Made by a program: the position numbers and the translations under genes. The notes under the pieces are model-generated. The model ran no database searches. It saw only the letters and a list, made by a program, of their open reading frames with translations, and was not told the origin of the DNA. A stretch of DNA of 64,000 nucleotides, from positions 18,130,557 through 18,194,556 of the forward strand of contig CM039511.1 in NCBI GenBank assembly GCA_022432975.1. The letters are read 5' to 3'. This document shows positions 33,201-45,987 of the stretch, one piece after another; position 1 is the first letter of the stretch, and each line of letters starts with the position of its first letter. This DNA is from Begonia masoniana. Lineage: Eukaryota; Streptophyta; Magnoliopsida; Cucurbitales; Begoniaceae.

Positions 33201-34490
33201 CCTATTGTTGTAGCACCGGATTGGGATCTCCCATTTGAAGTTATGAGTGATGCTAGCGATTTTGCAATTGGCGCGGTATTAGGGCAACGCAAGGATAAGA
33301 CATTTCGCACGATTTACTATGCAAGTCGAGTCCTTAATGACGCCCAGTTGAATTATGCTACCACCGAAAAGGAACTACTTGCAGTTGTATTCGCCTTCGA
33401 TAAATTTCGTCCTTATCTTACTGGCAACAAGGTAATTGTTTTCACTGATCATTCTGCCATTAAATACCTTATGGTTAAGAAAGATGCAAAGCCTCGCCTC
33501 ATTCGTTGGGTTCTACTACTCCAAGAGTTCGATTTGGAAATCAGAGATAAAAAAGGTACAGAAAATCTAGTGGCAGATCACTTGTCAAGACTTGAACCTC
33601 GAGAACACGTAAAAGAAGATGGAGTCCCTATAGTCGATACTTTTTCGGATGAGCAACTATTTAGTATTGACAATACACCATGGTATGCAGATATTGTTAA
33701 TTTCCTGGCTAGTGGTGTGCTACCCATAGAGCCGTCCGCTCACAAACGAAAGAAATTTTTTGTTAAGCGATACTATTGGGAGGATCCATTCCTTTACAAG
33801 CATTGTGCGGATCAGGTTATACGGCGATGTATTCCGGAAGACGAAGTGCACGATATATTACTGTATTGTCATTTACTAGAGTGTGGGGGTCATTTCGGCG
33901 GTAAGAGAACAACAGCGAAAGTATTACAATGTGGTTTCTTTTGGCCTACACTTTTCAGAGATGTGCACTTATTTGCTCTATCATGTGACCGTTGCCAACG
34001 TACCGGTAATATTTCACGCCGCGATGAGTTGCCATTGACTAATATTCTAGAGGTCGAATTATTTGATGTTTGGGGAATCGATTTCATGGGTCCGTTCCCT
34101 ACCTCCTTCAATCATAAGTATATTCTCTTAGTTGTCGATTATGTCTCGAAATGGGTGGAGGCCATAGCTACTCCTACTAATGACGGAAAAGTAGTGCTAA
34201 ATTTTCTTCGCAAAAACATTTTTACAAGGTTCGGTACTCCTCGGGCTATTATCAGTGATGAAGGTACGCACTTTTGTAATAAGCAATTTGAGGCATTATT
34301 GTTGAAATATGGTGTCAAGCATCGCAAGGCCCTCAGTTATCATCCGCAATCTAATGGCCAAACCGAGGTTTCAAATCGAGAAATCAAGCAAATTTTAGAA
34401 AAGACGGTCAGCGCTTCTCGCAAAGATTGGTCCCGTAAGTTAGATGATTCTCTTTGGGCTTATCGAACAGCTTTTAAAACACCATTAGGT
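30222..34490 (+). pseudogene. Athila gag-pol, copy B, 5'-truncated
   Basis: Gag and pol form one continuous frame here (open from 30300, ending at 34622 after a shift). Order: Gag with the [13 protein letters not shown] knuckle, protease ([11 protein letters not shown], about 31480), RT ([24 protein letters not shown] about 32805), RNase H ([23 protein letters not shown] with the catalytic aspartate kept), then integrase zinc region and D,D35E core ([28 protein letters not shown]). A base is missing at about 34491, so the last part of integrase is in another frame; this defect is shared with copy A. The 5' end of gag is in the gap, and a 1-bp deletion sits near 30230. Confidence 0.9.
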
Positions 34491-34948
34491 ATTCGCCATA
34501 CCGGTTGGTTTTTGGTAAAGCCTGTCATCTTCCGGTGGAATTGGAGCATCGAGCTTTATGGGCTATTAAAAAGATTAATATGGAGTTCCCAGCAGCTAGC
34601 GAAGCTAGACTATTGCAGTTAAATGAGCTTGATGAATTTCGACGAGAAGCTTATGAGAATTCGCGAATTTATAAAGAAAAGACTAAGGCGTGGCACGATA
34701 AACATATTGTATTGAAAGAATTCATTCCAGGCCAGCAAGTGTTATTATTCAATTCTCGACTTCGGTTATTTCCTGGAAAACTCAAATCCCGATGGTCCGG
34801 TCCATTCACGGTTATTCAAGTGTTCCCTCATGGAGCTGTTGAAATTAAAGGTGACGATCAATCTACTTTCAAGGTTAATGGTCAAAGATTAAAACCGTAT
34901 TGGGGGGGTGTATTCGAAAGTGCAAAGTTTGTTCTCCTTCTCAATTAA
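34491..34948 (+). pseudogene. Athila integrase C-terminal part, copy B
   Basis: Carries the C-terminal DNA-binding part of integrase, continuing in the shifted frame ([20 protein letters not shown] to [12 protein letters not shown]) and ending with TAA. It is uninterrupted with respect to the upstream pol, since the CRM insertion of copy A is absent. Confidence 0.85.
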
Positions 34949-35229
34949 TTAGGATGCCGCATATCGTCAAGCTGATGACGTTAAAACATGCACTCGGTGG
35001 GAGGTAACCCATTAATTATTTATTTTTCTTTATTTTATTTTAATTTTTTTTATTTTAATTTTTTTTATTTTTAATGTTTTTTATTTTATTTTATTTTTAT
35101 TTTATTTTCTTCTTTCTTTTCCTTTACTTTTATTTCTTTATTTTCATTTTTTTTCTTTGCATTTTACGTTTGCAATTTTTTTATTTTATTTTGTATTTTT
35201 TTAATTTACTGTTATTAGTACTTTATATT

Positions 35230-35263
<34 letters not shown>

Positions 35264-35971
35264 AAAGGGTTTCGCGTTTTAAAAAACAGAGGGGGTGGCG
35301 ACCATTCGCCACCTCTATTATTTACTAACGAAGCCCCGATTTCTTTGAGCCCTAGAATTTTTGCCCATTTTCTCCCTCGCGATTATTCGCCACCCGCGTA
35401 TCCCTACTTTCCTCGCCTTCTTCAGCGATTTCTTCACGAGCTCGCCCACACCAACAGGTATACCTCTTCTCGAGCACTTGTTTCTACTCCATCACACTTG
35501 GGTATTTTCTGCTTTGTTTCCAATCGTTATCGGCATTGCTCTCGTTCGGGTTATTCTCTGGCATTTTTGAGATTGTTTTCACTTGCTCTATATTGTTGTC
35601 AGTTAGAGCATCATAGCTTGTCATTTTTGGGGAAGTAGTTCTGGTTATTATCTAGTTAGGTCATTCTGTGTAATATTTTGAGCATATGATAACTATCGAC
35701 TTGCTGTGATCATCTAATTGCCAGTGCTTTAGTACTTGTGTTTCATTTTGAGGTGGTTCGGGTTATTGTTATGCTGTGGTTCCACAATTTTGATGCATGC
35801 CCACCAACTGTTTGAGGATTTGTCTGAATCAACTGAATCTTTTCCTTATGCATTGTGTGTCTTCCATATTTTGACCAGATTATCTAATATGCCTAATTAT
35901 TCGATGGGTGTGTATTGTGGGTTGGATGGTGTGTTTCTCTTTTGTGTGCAGTAACAGGACACATATTTTGA
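34949..35971 (+). other. Spacer and leader of the Athila env-like ORF, copy B
   Basis: The same structure as 16807-17812: T-rich then A-rich low complexity (about 35020-35270), one 20-bp GGTGGCGA/TCGCCACC palindrome (35294-35313), then a leader ending in a cag acceptor-like site near 35950. No gene. Confidence 0.6.
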
Positions 35972-36496
35972 GTGCCATTCAACATGCCACCAAAACGTTC
36001 AAGAGCCAATACTTCTTCCGTCTCATTCAGCCCTATCCAGCATTCATTTATCAGTCCCGCTGCGGCTAATTATTTCAAGGATTTTATGACAAAAGACAAG
36101 GCCATTATCTGCGAAGTTCAATTCCAGCCAGATCGAAACGATGGAGATATTTTGGCTATGCTTCAACAGCGAGGATGGGAATCCATTGCAGTGTTAGGAG
36201 GGGATGCGAATGTGAACGCTATTCGCGAATTTTATGCTAATCTCAAGGCAGCCAACATTGATGCGCCTGTCAAAGTACGAAATAAATTCATCAACTTTTC
36301 AGCCGAGGCCATCAACACTCATTTAGGCCTCGACAGCGACACAACTAATGATTTTCAGACAATGCTGGATGCCGGGCCAGATTTTGAGTTAATTCTCCGA
36401 GAGATGGGCCACCGGGGCTCCGCCTGGATTTATTCAACACAAGATCCAACAAGACCAATCCACATCATCTCGAGCTGCCTCAATAAGTATGCTCAA
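35972..36496 (+). pseudogene. Athila env-like ORF, 5' part, copy B
   Basis: First 175 codons of the post-pol ORF, open throughout and cut after KYAQ by the CRM-like element. The TGA of copy A (18266) is TGG here. The continuation is at 47150. Confidence 0.75.
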
Positions 36497-37709
36497 TGAT
36501 ATAGCCCTAACCTGCAAGAAAACGTTTAGAGCTTAGAGGGGATCGTTAGCTCCTCGGATTGGCAAGAAATGGCCGAGAAGAACACAAATTGCAAGATGAA
36601 CTTGAATGACCAAATGTGCTTAGATGAAAACGAAACTTTATATGATGTTAGTGGAGTGAGTGAGGTGTGTGATAGTGGAAGGCGTGGTCCTGATTCATTG
36701 AGATGGAAAAGATATGCAAAACTTCAAGAAATCGGCCAATAGGTAATATTTTGAAGCCTTTGGCAATAGTTGCTTCCAAGGAAGACAACTCGACTCTTGA
36801 ACACGGTTTGGGGCCACTTCTTGCTGTTTTCCACTCCCAAGGAGATGGAAAAGAAGATGGCTATATAACCCTTGCAAGCTACCAAGCAAGAAGGGAGTGG
36901 TGGGGGCGCAACCCCTCGGTTTTGTGCAAACCGAGCAAACCTTGTTGGTTTCTTCAAACTCCTTCAACCATGGAAGGGAAATCCGTGCATGCTCCTTAAA
37001 ATCAGTCCAAAAAACTTACAATCACCAATTACCATGCTTTTATAGACCTATGGAAGGCTTGGATGTGATTCAAAAAGTGGTCTTCAAAATGGTGTAACCG
37101 TTGGATCTTGAAGATAGCTTGGATGGCCGAGATGAGTTTGGTTTTCTTGATCCAATGATTGTGTGATAACCATGTCATCAATCCTTGGCCTTGTGTTGAT
37201 TGGAGAACCTCTAAGAATCCCTCAAGTGGCAGCCCATGGTTTGGATAAAGGGTAGTGGTCCCCTCCACTCAAGGTTGGGCCAAAATGGATATCTTTTCCT
37301 TAAGGCTCATTCCTCCTCTTCCATGCACTTGCTTTGAACCACTTCCATTCCATCATCTAACTTATCATTCATCTAACCCTAAATGCCTAATATGCATGCT
37401 TATAATAAAGTTTAACAAGAAGGCCAATGTTTGCCTCAAAATAAGTTTGAAATAAAAGGTTACAATTAAGGCTCGGGAAGACAAATTCCCATGTGAGCAA
37501 ATTGGTCTCCTTGCTTGAATTTCCAAGTGATTAAGTGTGTTGGTTGGTCTACATCCGTAGCTTTGGATTCCCACTTCAAGTCTCCCAAGGTTTTCTCCAA
37601 GCCTCCACACAATCCATTACCTGCAAAAGAGACAAGAGTGTAAGTGCATAAATTAGATAAATTATGACCTTGGGTTTGAGACCGTGTAATGGGCCTATGG
37701 GGCACATCA
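36497..37709 (-). repeat. CRM-like 3' LTR (nested B)
   Basis: 1213 bp. On the minus strand it begins tgatgtgccccataggccc and ends ggctatatca. The last 244 bp of the pol frame lie within it (37466-37709). TATA-like ggttatatag is at 36861-36870 (minus). Confidence 0.9.
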
Positions 37710-40700
37710 TCCTCCCCAAGTTGTTGAGGATTTGACCTCAAATCCTTTAGTTCGGGCCCCTTGGAGTTTTTTGCATCACTTTTATAGGGTGATAGGTCCA
37801 TGACGTTGAAAGTGGCTGATACTCCATAGTCACCCGGCAACTCAATCTTATAAGCGTTGTTATTTATTCGCTCCAACACCTTGAATGGTCCATCCGCTCG
37901 GGAGTAGCTTAGATTTCCTTTTGTCGGGGAATCTCTCTTTGCGTAAGTGCAACCAAACTAAATCTCCTTCTTTAAAGATAACATCTTTTCGACCTTTGTT
38001 TACTCGCTTAGTCACGCTCGCATTTCTCTTTTCGATGGCTCGACGCACACTTTCGTGTAATTTCTTGATCTGTTCAGCCTTGCTCACTCCTGATGGATTG
38101 ACCAGTTCATTAAATGCTAAGGGAACAAGGTCCAACGGTGTACATGGATTAAACCCATAGGCAACCTCAAAGGGCGTTTGCTCAGTAGTGGAATGAAGGG
38201 TGCGATTGTAAGCAAATTCTAATCCGGGGAGGACTACGTCCCAACTGGATAGTTTCTTACCTACAATAGATCGTAAGAGGGTGCCTAAGGTCCTATTAAC
38301 AACTTCCGTTTGTCCATCAGTTTGGGGATGGAAAGATGTGCTAAAACACAACTTAGTCCCCAACTTCTTCCACAACGTCTTCCAGAAGGAGCTCAAAAAC
38401 TTAGTGTCCCGGTCCGACACTATGGAATGTGGTATCCCGTGTAGGCGAACAATCTCTCCAAAAAATAATTCTGCTATTGCAAAGGCGTCATCAGTTTTTG
38501 CACAAGGAATGAAATGTGCCATTTTTGAGAAACGATCTACAACTACCATGATCGAATCCTTATTACGAGCAGTTCGTGGCAATCCCAATACAAAATCCAT
38601 ACTAACGTCAATCCAAGGGTGCGAGGGAATGGGTAAAGGCATATACAAGCCATGTGGTAGAACCTTACTTTGGCTTTTTTGCAAATGATGCATGCTTCCA
38701 CTAAGCGATGCACATCTCTCTTCATATGTGGCCAATAGAAATGTTCCTTAAGCATTTCAAGGGTCCTTTTTCCCCAAAATGACTTGCTAATCCTCCACAA
38801 TGGGCTTCTTTAACAATACATCGTCTTAAACTTCCGTGGGGAACGCACAATTTTCCTGCTTTCAATAAATAGTCATCCATAAGCCGATAATCTCCTTTGG
38901 CCTTTTCCTTGCACTTGGCGTAAATAAAACCAAAGTCGGGGTCAGATTCATAGTTATGCTTAATCCATTCAAATCCAAAAAATCTAGTCCCCAATTCGGT
39001 AAGAAGAATGCGCTTCCTCGAAAGGGCATCGGCGACTACATTGTTCTCGCCCTTAAGATATTTCAATGTGTATGGGAATCTTTCCAAAAATTCTACCCAT
39101 TTCGCATGCCGCTTGTTCAACTTATGCTGACTCTTAATGTGTCGTAAAGCTTGATGGTCAGTATTTATTACAAATTCTTTCGACAAGAGGTAATGCTGCC
39201 AGTGCTCTAATGCTCGTATAACGGCGTAGAATTCCTTATCATAGGTGGAATAATTCAGCACAGCTCTTTTCATCTTTTCGCTAAAGAATGCGATGGGTCG
39301 GTGGTCTTGCATGAGTACTGCTCCAATGCCAGCTCCTGATGCATCACTTTTAACTTCAAAAACTTTGTTGAAGTCAGGAAGAGCAAGTACGGGAGAATGA
39401 CATAAACTTTGCTTGATAAGTTCAAAGCTCTTTTGGCAAGAAGGGGTCCAAGTAAACTCTTTCCCTTTCTTGGTGCAATCCGTAAGTGGGGCAGCTATTG
39501 AACTAAAATCTTTGATAAACCTCCGATAAAATGAGGTTAATCCATGGAAGCTACGTACTTCAGTTATGGAGTTTGGTATGGGCCAATCCTTAATGGCCTT
39601 GATCTTATCCACGTCAGCTTCCATTCCATCTTTGGAAATCACAAATCCCAGAAAATAGACATTTTCTTGCGCAAAGGAACACTTGCTCAAGTTTCCAAAC
39701 AACTTGGCTTTCCTTAGGGTTTGGAAGAGGGTACTCAAGTGGTTAAGATGTTGAAGAAGGTCAATACTGTACACCAAAATATTATCGAAGTAAACCACAA
39801 TGAATTTACCAAGATATTCCTTAAGCACATGGTGCATGAGTCTCATAAATGTGCTCGGGGCATTAGAAAGACCAAAGGGCATCACCATCCATTCAAACAG
39901 CCCATACTTCATCTTGAAGGCTGTCTTCCACTCATCACCTTCCTTCATACGTATCTGGTGATAACCACTCTTGAGGTCCACTTTAGAAAAGATCGAAGCT
40001 CCACTGAGCTCATCTAACATGTCCTCGAGCCTAGGAATAGGGAATCAGTATTTGACAGTGATTTGGTTCACGGCTCGGCTATCGACACACATCCTCATGG
40101 TGCCGTCTTTCTTAGGGACTAAAAGGGAAGGAACTGCACAAGGGCTCATGGATTCTCTTATATATCCCTTGTCCAATAGTTCTTGTACTTGGTCTTGCAG
40201 TTTCTTCGTCTCCTCGGGGTTCATTCGGTAAGCTAGTCGATTTGGTAAAACAGCCCCGGGTTGGAGATCGATTTGATGTTCAATGCCACGAAGAGGTGGC
40301 AATCCTTTTGGGAGATCTTCAGGGAATACGTCTTGAAACTTATGCAAAAGGTCCATAACTTGAGGGGGAATAACTCCTAACTCCATCACTCGGTCACGGA
40401 AAAGTATCATGATCAAAGGGTCTCCCCTAAGTACCGATGCTTCTAATTCAGTTTTAGTCATGAAGAGACTAGCTTTATTCTTCTCTTCTCTCTTGATAGC
40501 ATCATCCTTAGCTATCTGCTCAGGGGTCATGGGTGCCAACTTAAGATATTTGCCTTCAAACTTTAGTGAATAACAGTTGGAATACCCATCATGGTTCACT
40601 CTTCGATCAAATTGCCAGGGGCGGCCTAAGAGTAAATGGCTTGCGCTCATAGGCACTACATCGCAAAGGACCGAATCTTTATATTTACCTAAAGCAAACT

Positions 40701-42356
40701 CAATCCTCACTTGCTTCGTAACTTTGACGTCGTCTCTATCATCCAACCACTTAAGCTTGTACGGGTGGGGGTGGCTGCTAGTATTGAGTTCTAACTTGGT
40801 CACCAAATCCTTGGAGGCTACGTTCGCACAACTTCCTCCATCAATGATTAACGAACAAAGCTTATCCTTGATGAGACATTTACTATGAAAAATGTTCTCA
40901 CGCTGACAATTCTCTCCAGAATTCTTTGTTATGAGAACTCGTCTTCTCACCATAAGTAAAGGTCCGTCTTGTGCGTGAATAACTTCTTCCTCAGATTCAT
41001 TCTCGTCCTCATCTCCTTCAACTTCTACCACTTCCTCTTGGAGCTCATCCTCACTTACAAGTTCACTAGTGTCCTCCTCAATAATCATAACACGTCGGTT
41101 TGGGCATTGGGCCATAAAATGCCCTAGGCCTTGATACTTGTAGCACTTGAGGTCACATGCTCTTTGTCCAATGGGGTTATCTCTCGTGGTCTTGGCTTCA
41201 GGGCCTTTGGGAATTATAGGTTTATTACTTGAATCCTTGGGTGGCCATTGTCTTTGGAAAGGCTTTTTCCAGTCAGCCTTGGGTGAGGGCTTGTTAACTT
41301 CAAGGGGTTTGGGAGTGTACTTGGGAAATTGACTAGGCTTGTAGGATTGGGTGGCTTTTCTCTTTCTTTTAAGTTGTTGCTCAATTTTTAAGGCCAATTG
41401 GATCACCGAATCCATGCTCTCCAATGGGTGTAACTCTACAGCATCAGCAATATCATAATTTAGTCCATGGATAAACCTAGCTATGGCTTGGTCATCAGGC
41501 TCTTCTAGTTCTCCTCGAATTTTTAGAGTTTCGAACTCCGTGAGGTACTCTCAACGGATAGACTTCCTTGCTTGAGGCTATGTATCTTCATGATCAACTC
41601 TTGCTTATAATGACTAGGTATGAACCTCTTAGACATAATAGATTTCATCTTCCTCCAAGTATTAATAGGATCAAATCCAGTCCGTACTCTTTGTGATCTA
41701 ATGTTAGACCACCAAAGTAAGGCATAGCCGGTAAGTTCTACGGAAACTAGTTGGATCTTGACCTTGTCAGAGTAATCATAACAATCAAATATCCTTTCCA
41801 CCTTTTCTAACCATTCGATAAAGGTTGTTCCATCACAAGTTCCATTAAAGGATGAGATTTGTAATTTTACGTTTCGAAGGTCATCTTGGTCTCGTCGTCG
41901 GTCTCTCCTAAACTCATCATGGCGTCTAGGGTTAGGGGGTCGGAAATTTTCCTCCTCGTCTAAGGTCCACTCATCTTCCTCATCATGGTCAAAATTAGGG
42001 CGTCTACCACTACGGTAATCTACCTCGTCATCACCACCTAAAGGTTCTTGGTCTCTAAATCGAGTCCTAAGGTTGTCATTTCTTCTCCTAGGTGTGATGT
42101 CATGGGAGGATTCTCCATGATAGCTTGGTCTACGACCATTCATCACTTGTTCAAATTTTAAGTTCATTTCATAGAGTTGTTTACTTAAGGCTCCAACAAT
42201 TCCACTTAGTCCATTAAGTTGTCCTTGCATGCTAGACTCTCCCTCTTGTTGGGTATGAGTCTCTTCTTGGGGAATGTCTTTGCCACTAGTGGGTATGTTT
42301 GGATCTTGGGCCATATCTTGGGTTGGGCCTATGTGAATTCCACTTCTAGTCTTCAT
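37466..42356 (-). pseudogene. CRM-like gag-pol polyprotein (nested B), frameshifted
   Basis: Gag starts at 42356 (MKTRSGIHIG) with an acidic middle and a WWSNIRSQR core. The knuckle CYKYQGLGHFMAQC has its second cysteine changed to tyrosine. Protease (LIIDGGSCANVAS), RT, RNase H (KSDASGAGIGAVL), integrase ([20 protein letters not shown]) and the chromovirus-like tail follow, with the end inside the 3' LTR. In RT the usual YFDDILVYS reads YFDNILVYS, so a catalytic aspartate is changed. Breaks: frameshifts near 41548, 38770, 38675 and 37900, and a TGA at 40045-40047. It is more decayed than the copy A relative. Confidence 0.88.
37710..37720 (-). promoter_or_regulatory. Polypurine tract of nested CRM-like element B
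   Basis: Minus-strand cttggggagga directly abuts the 3' LTR. It is equivalent to the tract at 15319-15329. Confidence 0.65.
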
Positions 42357-43872
42357 TACTAAGTATTAGGAAAATTTTAGTTTTGTTGAACCATAGTTCC
42401 TAGGAGATTAGGAAAAATTGTCCTCACTAAAGTATTCACCTAAGCTTTCAATTAAGTTCACTTCTCTTTTTTTTTTTTTTGTTTTTTGAATAATAGGGCC
42501 AAAAATAAAGTAACTACTAAGGAGTAAAAGGAAAGGGATTTATTCCTTTACACTCTAGGGGACATGCAAATTAAGTTAACTAAGAAAAGTAAAAATCACA
42601 ACTCAATTTGGTTCTCGGTTTAGGTAATTTTCATGCAAGATTTTGAGACTTAAGCCAAATTTCATGCTTTGGTTTTCATTCAAGTATTAAACAATATTTT
42701 AACAACAAACCACTAATTTGAAAGGTAATATTCAGCATAAATTCGTGGTCAACATTCATTTTCAGCAAAGTGCATTGTGGTCCCAACAATCAACATCAAC
42801 CTTACCAAATTTGTGCACACACAAAACTGTTTTTTCAAAAGTGTGTCTTGTTTTTGCCAAAAACAGCATATAATTTGAATTTTAATGCCAAACACTCCAC
42901 AATGAGCACCTGCTTTAGCTGAAGGGTAAGTTAATTCAAGTCTAGATGATTTATATGCTCGGACTTATACAGAAAAACAGGTTACGAAACACGAAAATAA
43001 AACAATAATCGGTAGTCACTAGAATAAATTTTGATGCATTTTAGGCCTCGGTTTTGTGACAAGTCCATAACCAATTTGCATACATCTTTTACCAAACTTT
43101 TTACTCATACTTAGCCAGGAATAACAGCAGCATTTAATAAAAGAAAGTTTGATTTAGCTCAATGCAAAATTGTCATGCTAATCGGCTAACAATACTACAA
43201 CAAACCACTTTTGTGCTTACTTTTACTCTCGATTTTAGCAAGCTTAATTCCCCAAATTTTCATGCCATCTTAAACAGATCAAATATCAATAAGTTAACAT
43301 TCATTAGCAAGAGAATAACGTAAATAAAGCATACTCAAAAGCAATACAAATAGAGGCCAAATTTTGGACAAATCGGGTGTTCAACTAGTTTATCAATCGG
43401 TCATGTCCATTAGCTACAAAATAAGCACCAATCATGAGCAACCAACTCAAACAGCAAACCAATCACAATATTCAGAGTTTATACTTTAAAACTTATGAAA
43501 GGAACATGCTCTTTTGATGGCTGGAAAATGGATAAAACAACAAAACAAGTGGCAATACAAAAAGGGAAATAAAAACAGCAAGTACTAGAAGTAGTTAGCA
43601 ATTGTTTAACCAAAAGTGGAAGCTATTTGCAGCACAAAAATGGTGAAGAAAATAAGCTAGAAACCCATGCTCAAGTCTGTTAACTTCGATTAAAAGAAGA
43701 TAGGGGTGGTATTTAGTGAAAACAAAGCAAAAAAAAAACAAGAAAACTAAACACACATACAAAACCGCAAAAGATGAATCAAGTAACCCGGTTTTGTGCA
43801 ATCGGTTTTGGACAACCAAATGGGTTTGGGGAACCAAACCAACTTGGTTTCCAGCACCCTAAAGGAGCTAGC
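42357..43872 (-). other. Untranslated leader of nested CRM-like element B
   Basis: About 1.5 kb between primer site and gag. It is A-rich on plus (T-rich in the sense direction), with a T homopolymer at 42469-42480. No gene. Confidence 0.6.
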
Positions 43873-43889
43873 CAATCTCTGATACCACT
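43873..43889 (-). promoter_or_regulatory. Primer binding site, initiator-Met tRNA type (nested B)
   Basis: On the minus strand tggtatcagagattgg follows the 5' LTR end after 2 bases. It is equivalent to the primer site of nested element A. Confidence 0.75.
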
Positions 43890-44984
43890 TGATATAGCCC
43901 TAACCTGCAAGAAAACGTTTAGAGCTTAGAGGGGATCGTTAGCTCCTCGGATTGGCAAGAAATGGCCGAGAAGAACACAAATTGCAAGATGAACTTGAAT
44001 GACCAAATGTGCTTAGATGAAAACGAAACTTTATATGATGTTAGTGGAGTGAGTGAGGTGTGTGATAGTGGAAGGCGTGGTCCTGATTCATTGAGATGGA
44101 AAAGATATGCAAAACTTCAAGAAATCGGCCAATAGGTAATATTTTGAAGCCTTTGGCAATAGTTGCTTCCAAGGAAGACAACTCGACTCTTGAACACGGT
44201 TTGGGGCCACTTCTTGCTGTTTTCCACTCCCAAGGAGATGGAGAAGAAGATGGCTATATAACCCTTGCAAGCTACCTGTAACACCTGGTTTCAATATAAA
44301 TCAAAATAAGTTATTAAACGGAGGTATATAATCTTAAGGTTTAAAAATTGAGTGAAATGTTGATTAGGTTATTAAGTGACTAGGCAGGGGCAAGATAGTA
44401 ATTGCGAATTTATATTGTGGATAACGTATTTAAGGGAAGTGTTAATGAGGTAGCCGCCACTGTTTCATTTCATTTCCTCTTCCACTCTCAGCTCCTCAGC
44501 TTAGCAGAGCGCGATAGGAGACCCTCTTCGATCCCTCCAGCGATTTCCTCAGAACTAGGTGAGTTTTGCTTCTATTTCTTGCTACATTGTAACTGTCGAG
44601 GGTTGATAAATGAAGTTTTGAGAATGCGGTATGTGAGTGCTAGTTTCGGTTTATGAGTTGAATCGGGAATGCACTACGATTAGGGCTTCCAAACTAATTT
44701 CCTTAGCTTTCTGGGTAGCTAGAAAGAAGTTTGACGAAAGTTTAAATTAATGTTCGATTTATGGAACTAGGTTTGAGCAAACTCCCGAGGGAGAGGTTTC
44801 AACAAGCTTCCCAGGAGACCAGGTAAGTGAAGTTTGCTTGTGCCTTCGGGCCTACATCACAAAACGTTAGGGTTATGATTACTTGTGTGAATCTGTATTC
44901 TATGCATTATGTTTTTAAAACATACGAAAATGAATTTGAACGCATGATTGGCATGGTAAGGATTGAACATATTGAAACAGTCAT

Positions 44985-45204
44985 GAGAATCAGTTTCACT
45001 GTTAAGGGAATTAATCCACCCCTTAATGAGACAGGGATGTATGTACTTTGGGAGAGTTGATCCAACTCCCAATTTCACAGGGGGATCTGAACAGGAGAAT
45101 CAGTTTCAGTGTTAAGGGAATTAATCCACCCCTTAATGAGACAGGGATGTATGTACTTTGGGAGAGTTGATCCGACTCCCAATTTCACAGGGGGATCTGA
45201 ACAG
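44985..45204. repeat. 110-bp tandem duplication inside the solo LTR
   Basis: Unit 44985-45094 is repeated at 45095-45204 with only two or three substitutions. Both begin gagaatcagtttca and end gatctgaacag. Confidence 0.9.
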
Positions 45205-45721
45205 GAACGAAGCATGAGCAACTGAGTTGAGAAAGTAGAAATTGCATATTAGGAATTTATATTTCGTTGTTTCATTTCTTGTTGGCTTTACTTACTTAGC
45301 ATTAGGCTAATAGATGAGTTTTGTGATGTAGGTGTTGAGGACACTGCAGGTGAGTTTCCTGAGTGCACAGAAGATTGATGTGGTTAGAGGAGTACATCCA
45401 CGTCTCGGCTTGGTAAACTGATGAGGCGGGTTAACTGGTGTCAGCAGTTGTTGAGGTTTAGTAGATAACGATTGGTCTGAGTATGTTGAGTTTTCATAAC
45501 AGTAGAAATTTTAGCATTTTGAATATGTTTTGAGATCTACTGATACTAGTAATCTGTTGAGTTTTAAACGTTGATTTTTACTGGATTTGACTAATGCTAT
45601 GGTTGAGTTGTTTCTGAATGGTTTTCGAGAAGCAAGCAAATTCCTTTCTGTAGATAGTGTTGTGTTTTATGTCATCCGGTGATGTCGAGTGACCTGGCTC
45701 GTAGGATGATATAGGTGTTAT

Positions 45722-45987
45722 GTTTTGTCGTTTAGTGACCGGAAGACAAATATTATGTTTTGTCGTTTAGTGACCGGAAGACAAATCTTACGTTTTGTCG
45801 TTTAGTGACCGGATGAAAAATTTTACATTTTGTCGTTTAGTGACCGGAAGACAAATCTTACGTTTTATCGTTTAGTGACCGGAAGACAAACCTTATGTTT
45901 TGTCGTTTAGTGACCGGATGACAAATCTTATGTTTTGTCGTTTAGTGACCGGATGACAAATATTATGTTTTGTCGTTTAGTGACCGG
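45722..45987. repeat. 35-bp tandem repeat array inside the solo LTR
   Basis: Seven full copies and one partial copy of a 35-bp unit containing tgtcgtttagtgaccgg and then agacaaat. The copies are 85-100% alike. A more diverged relative (gtcatccggtgatgtcgagtg) precedes the array. Confidence 0.92.

Noticed and set aside
45722..45987. Possible CRISPR-like array
   Set aside because: The units are contiguous 35-bp tandem copies with no unique spacers, inside a plant LTR.
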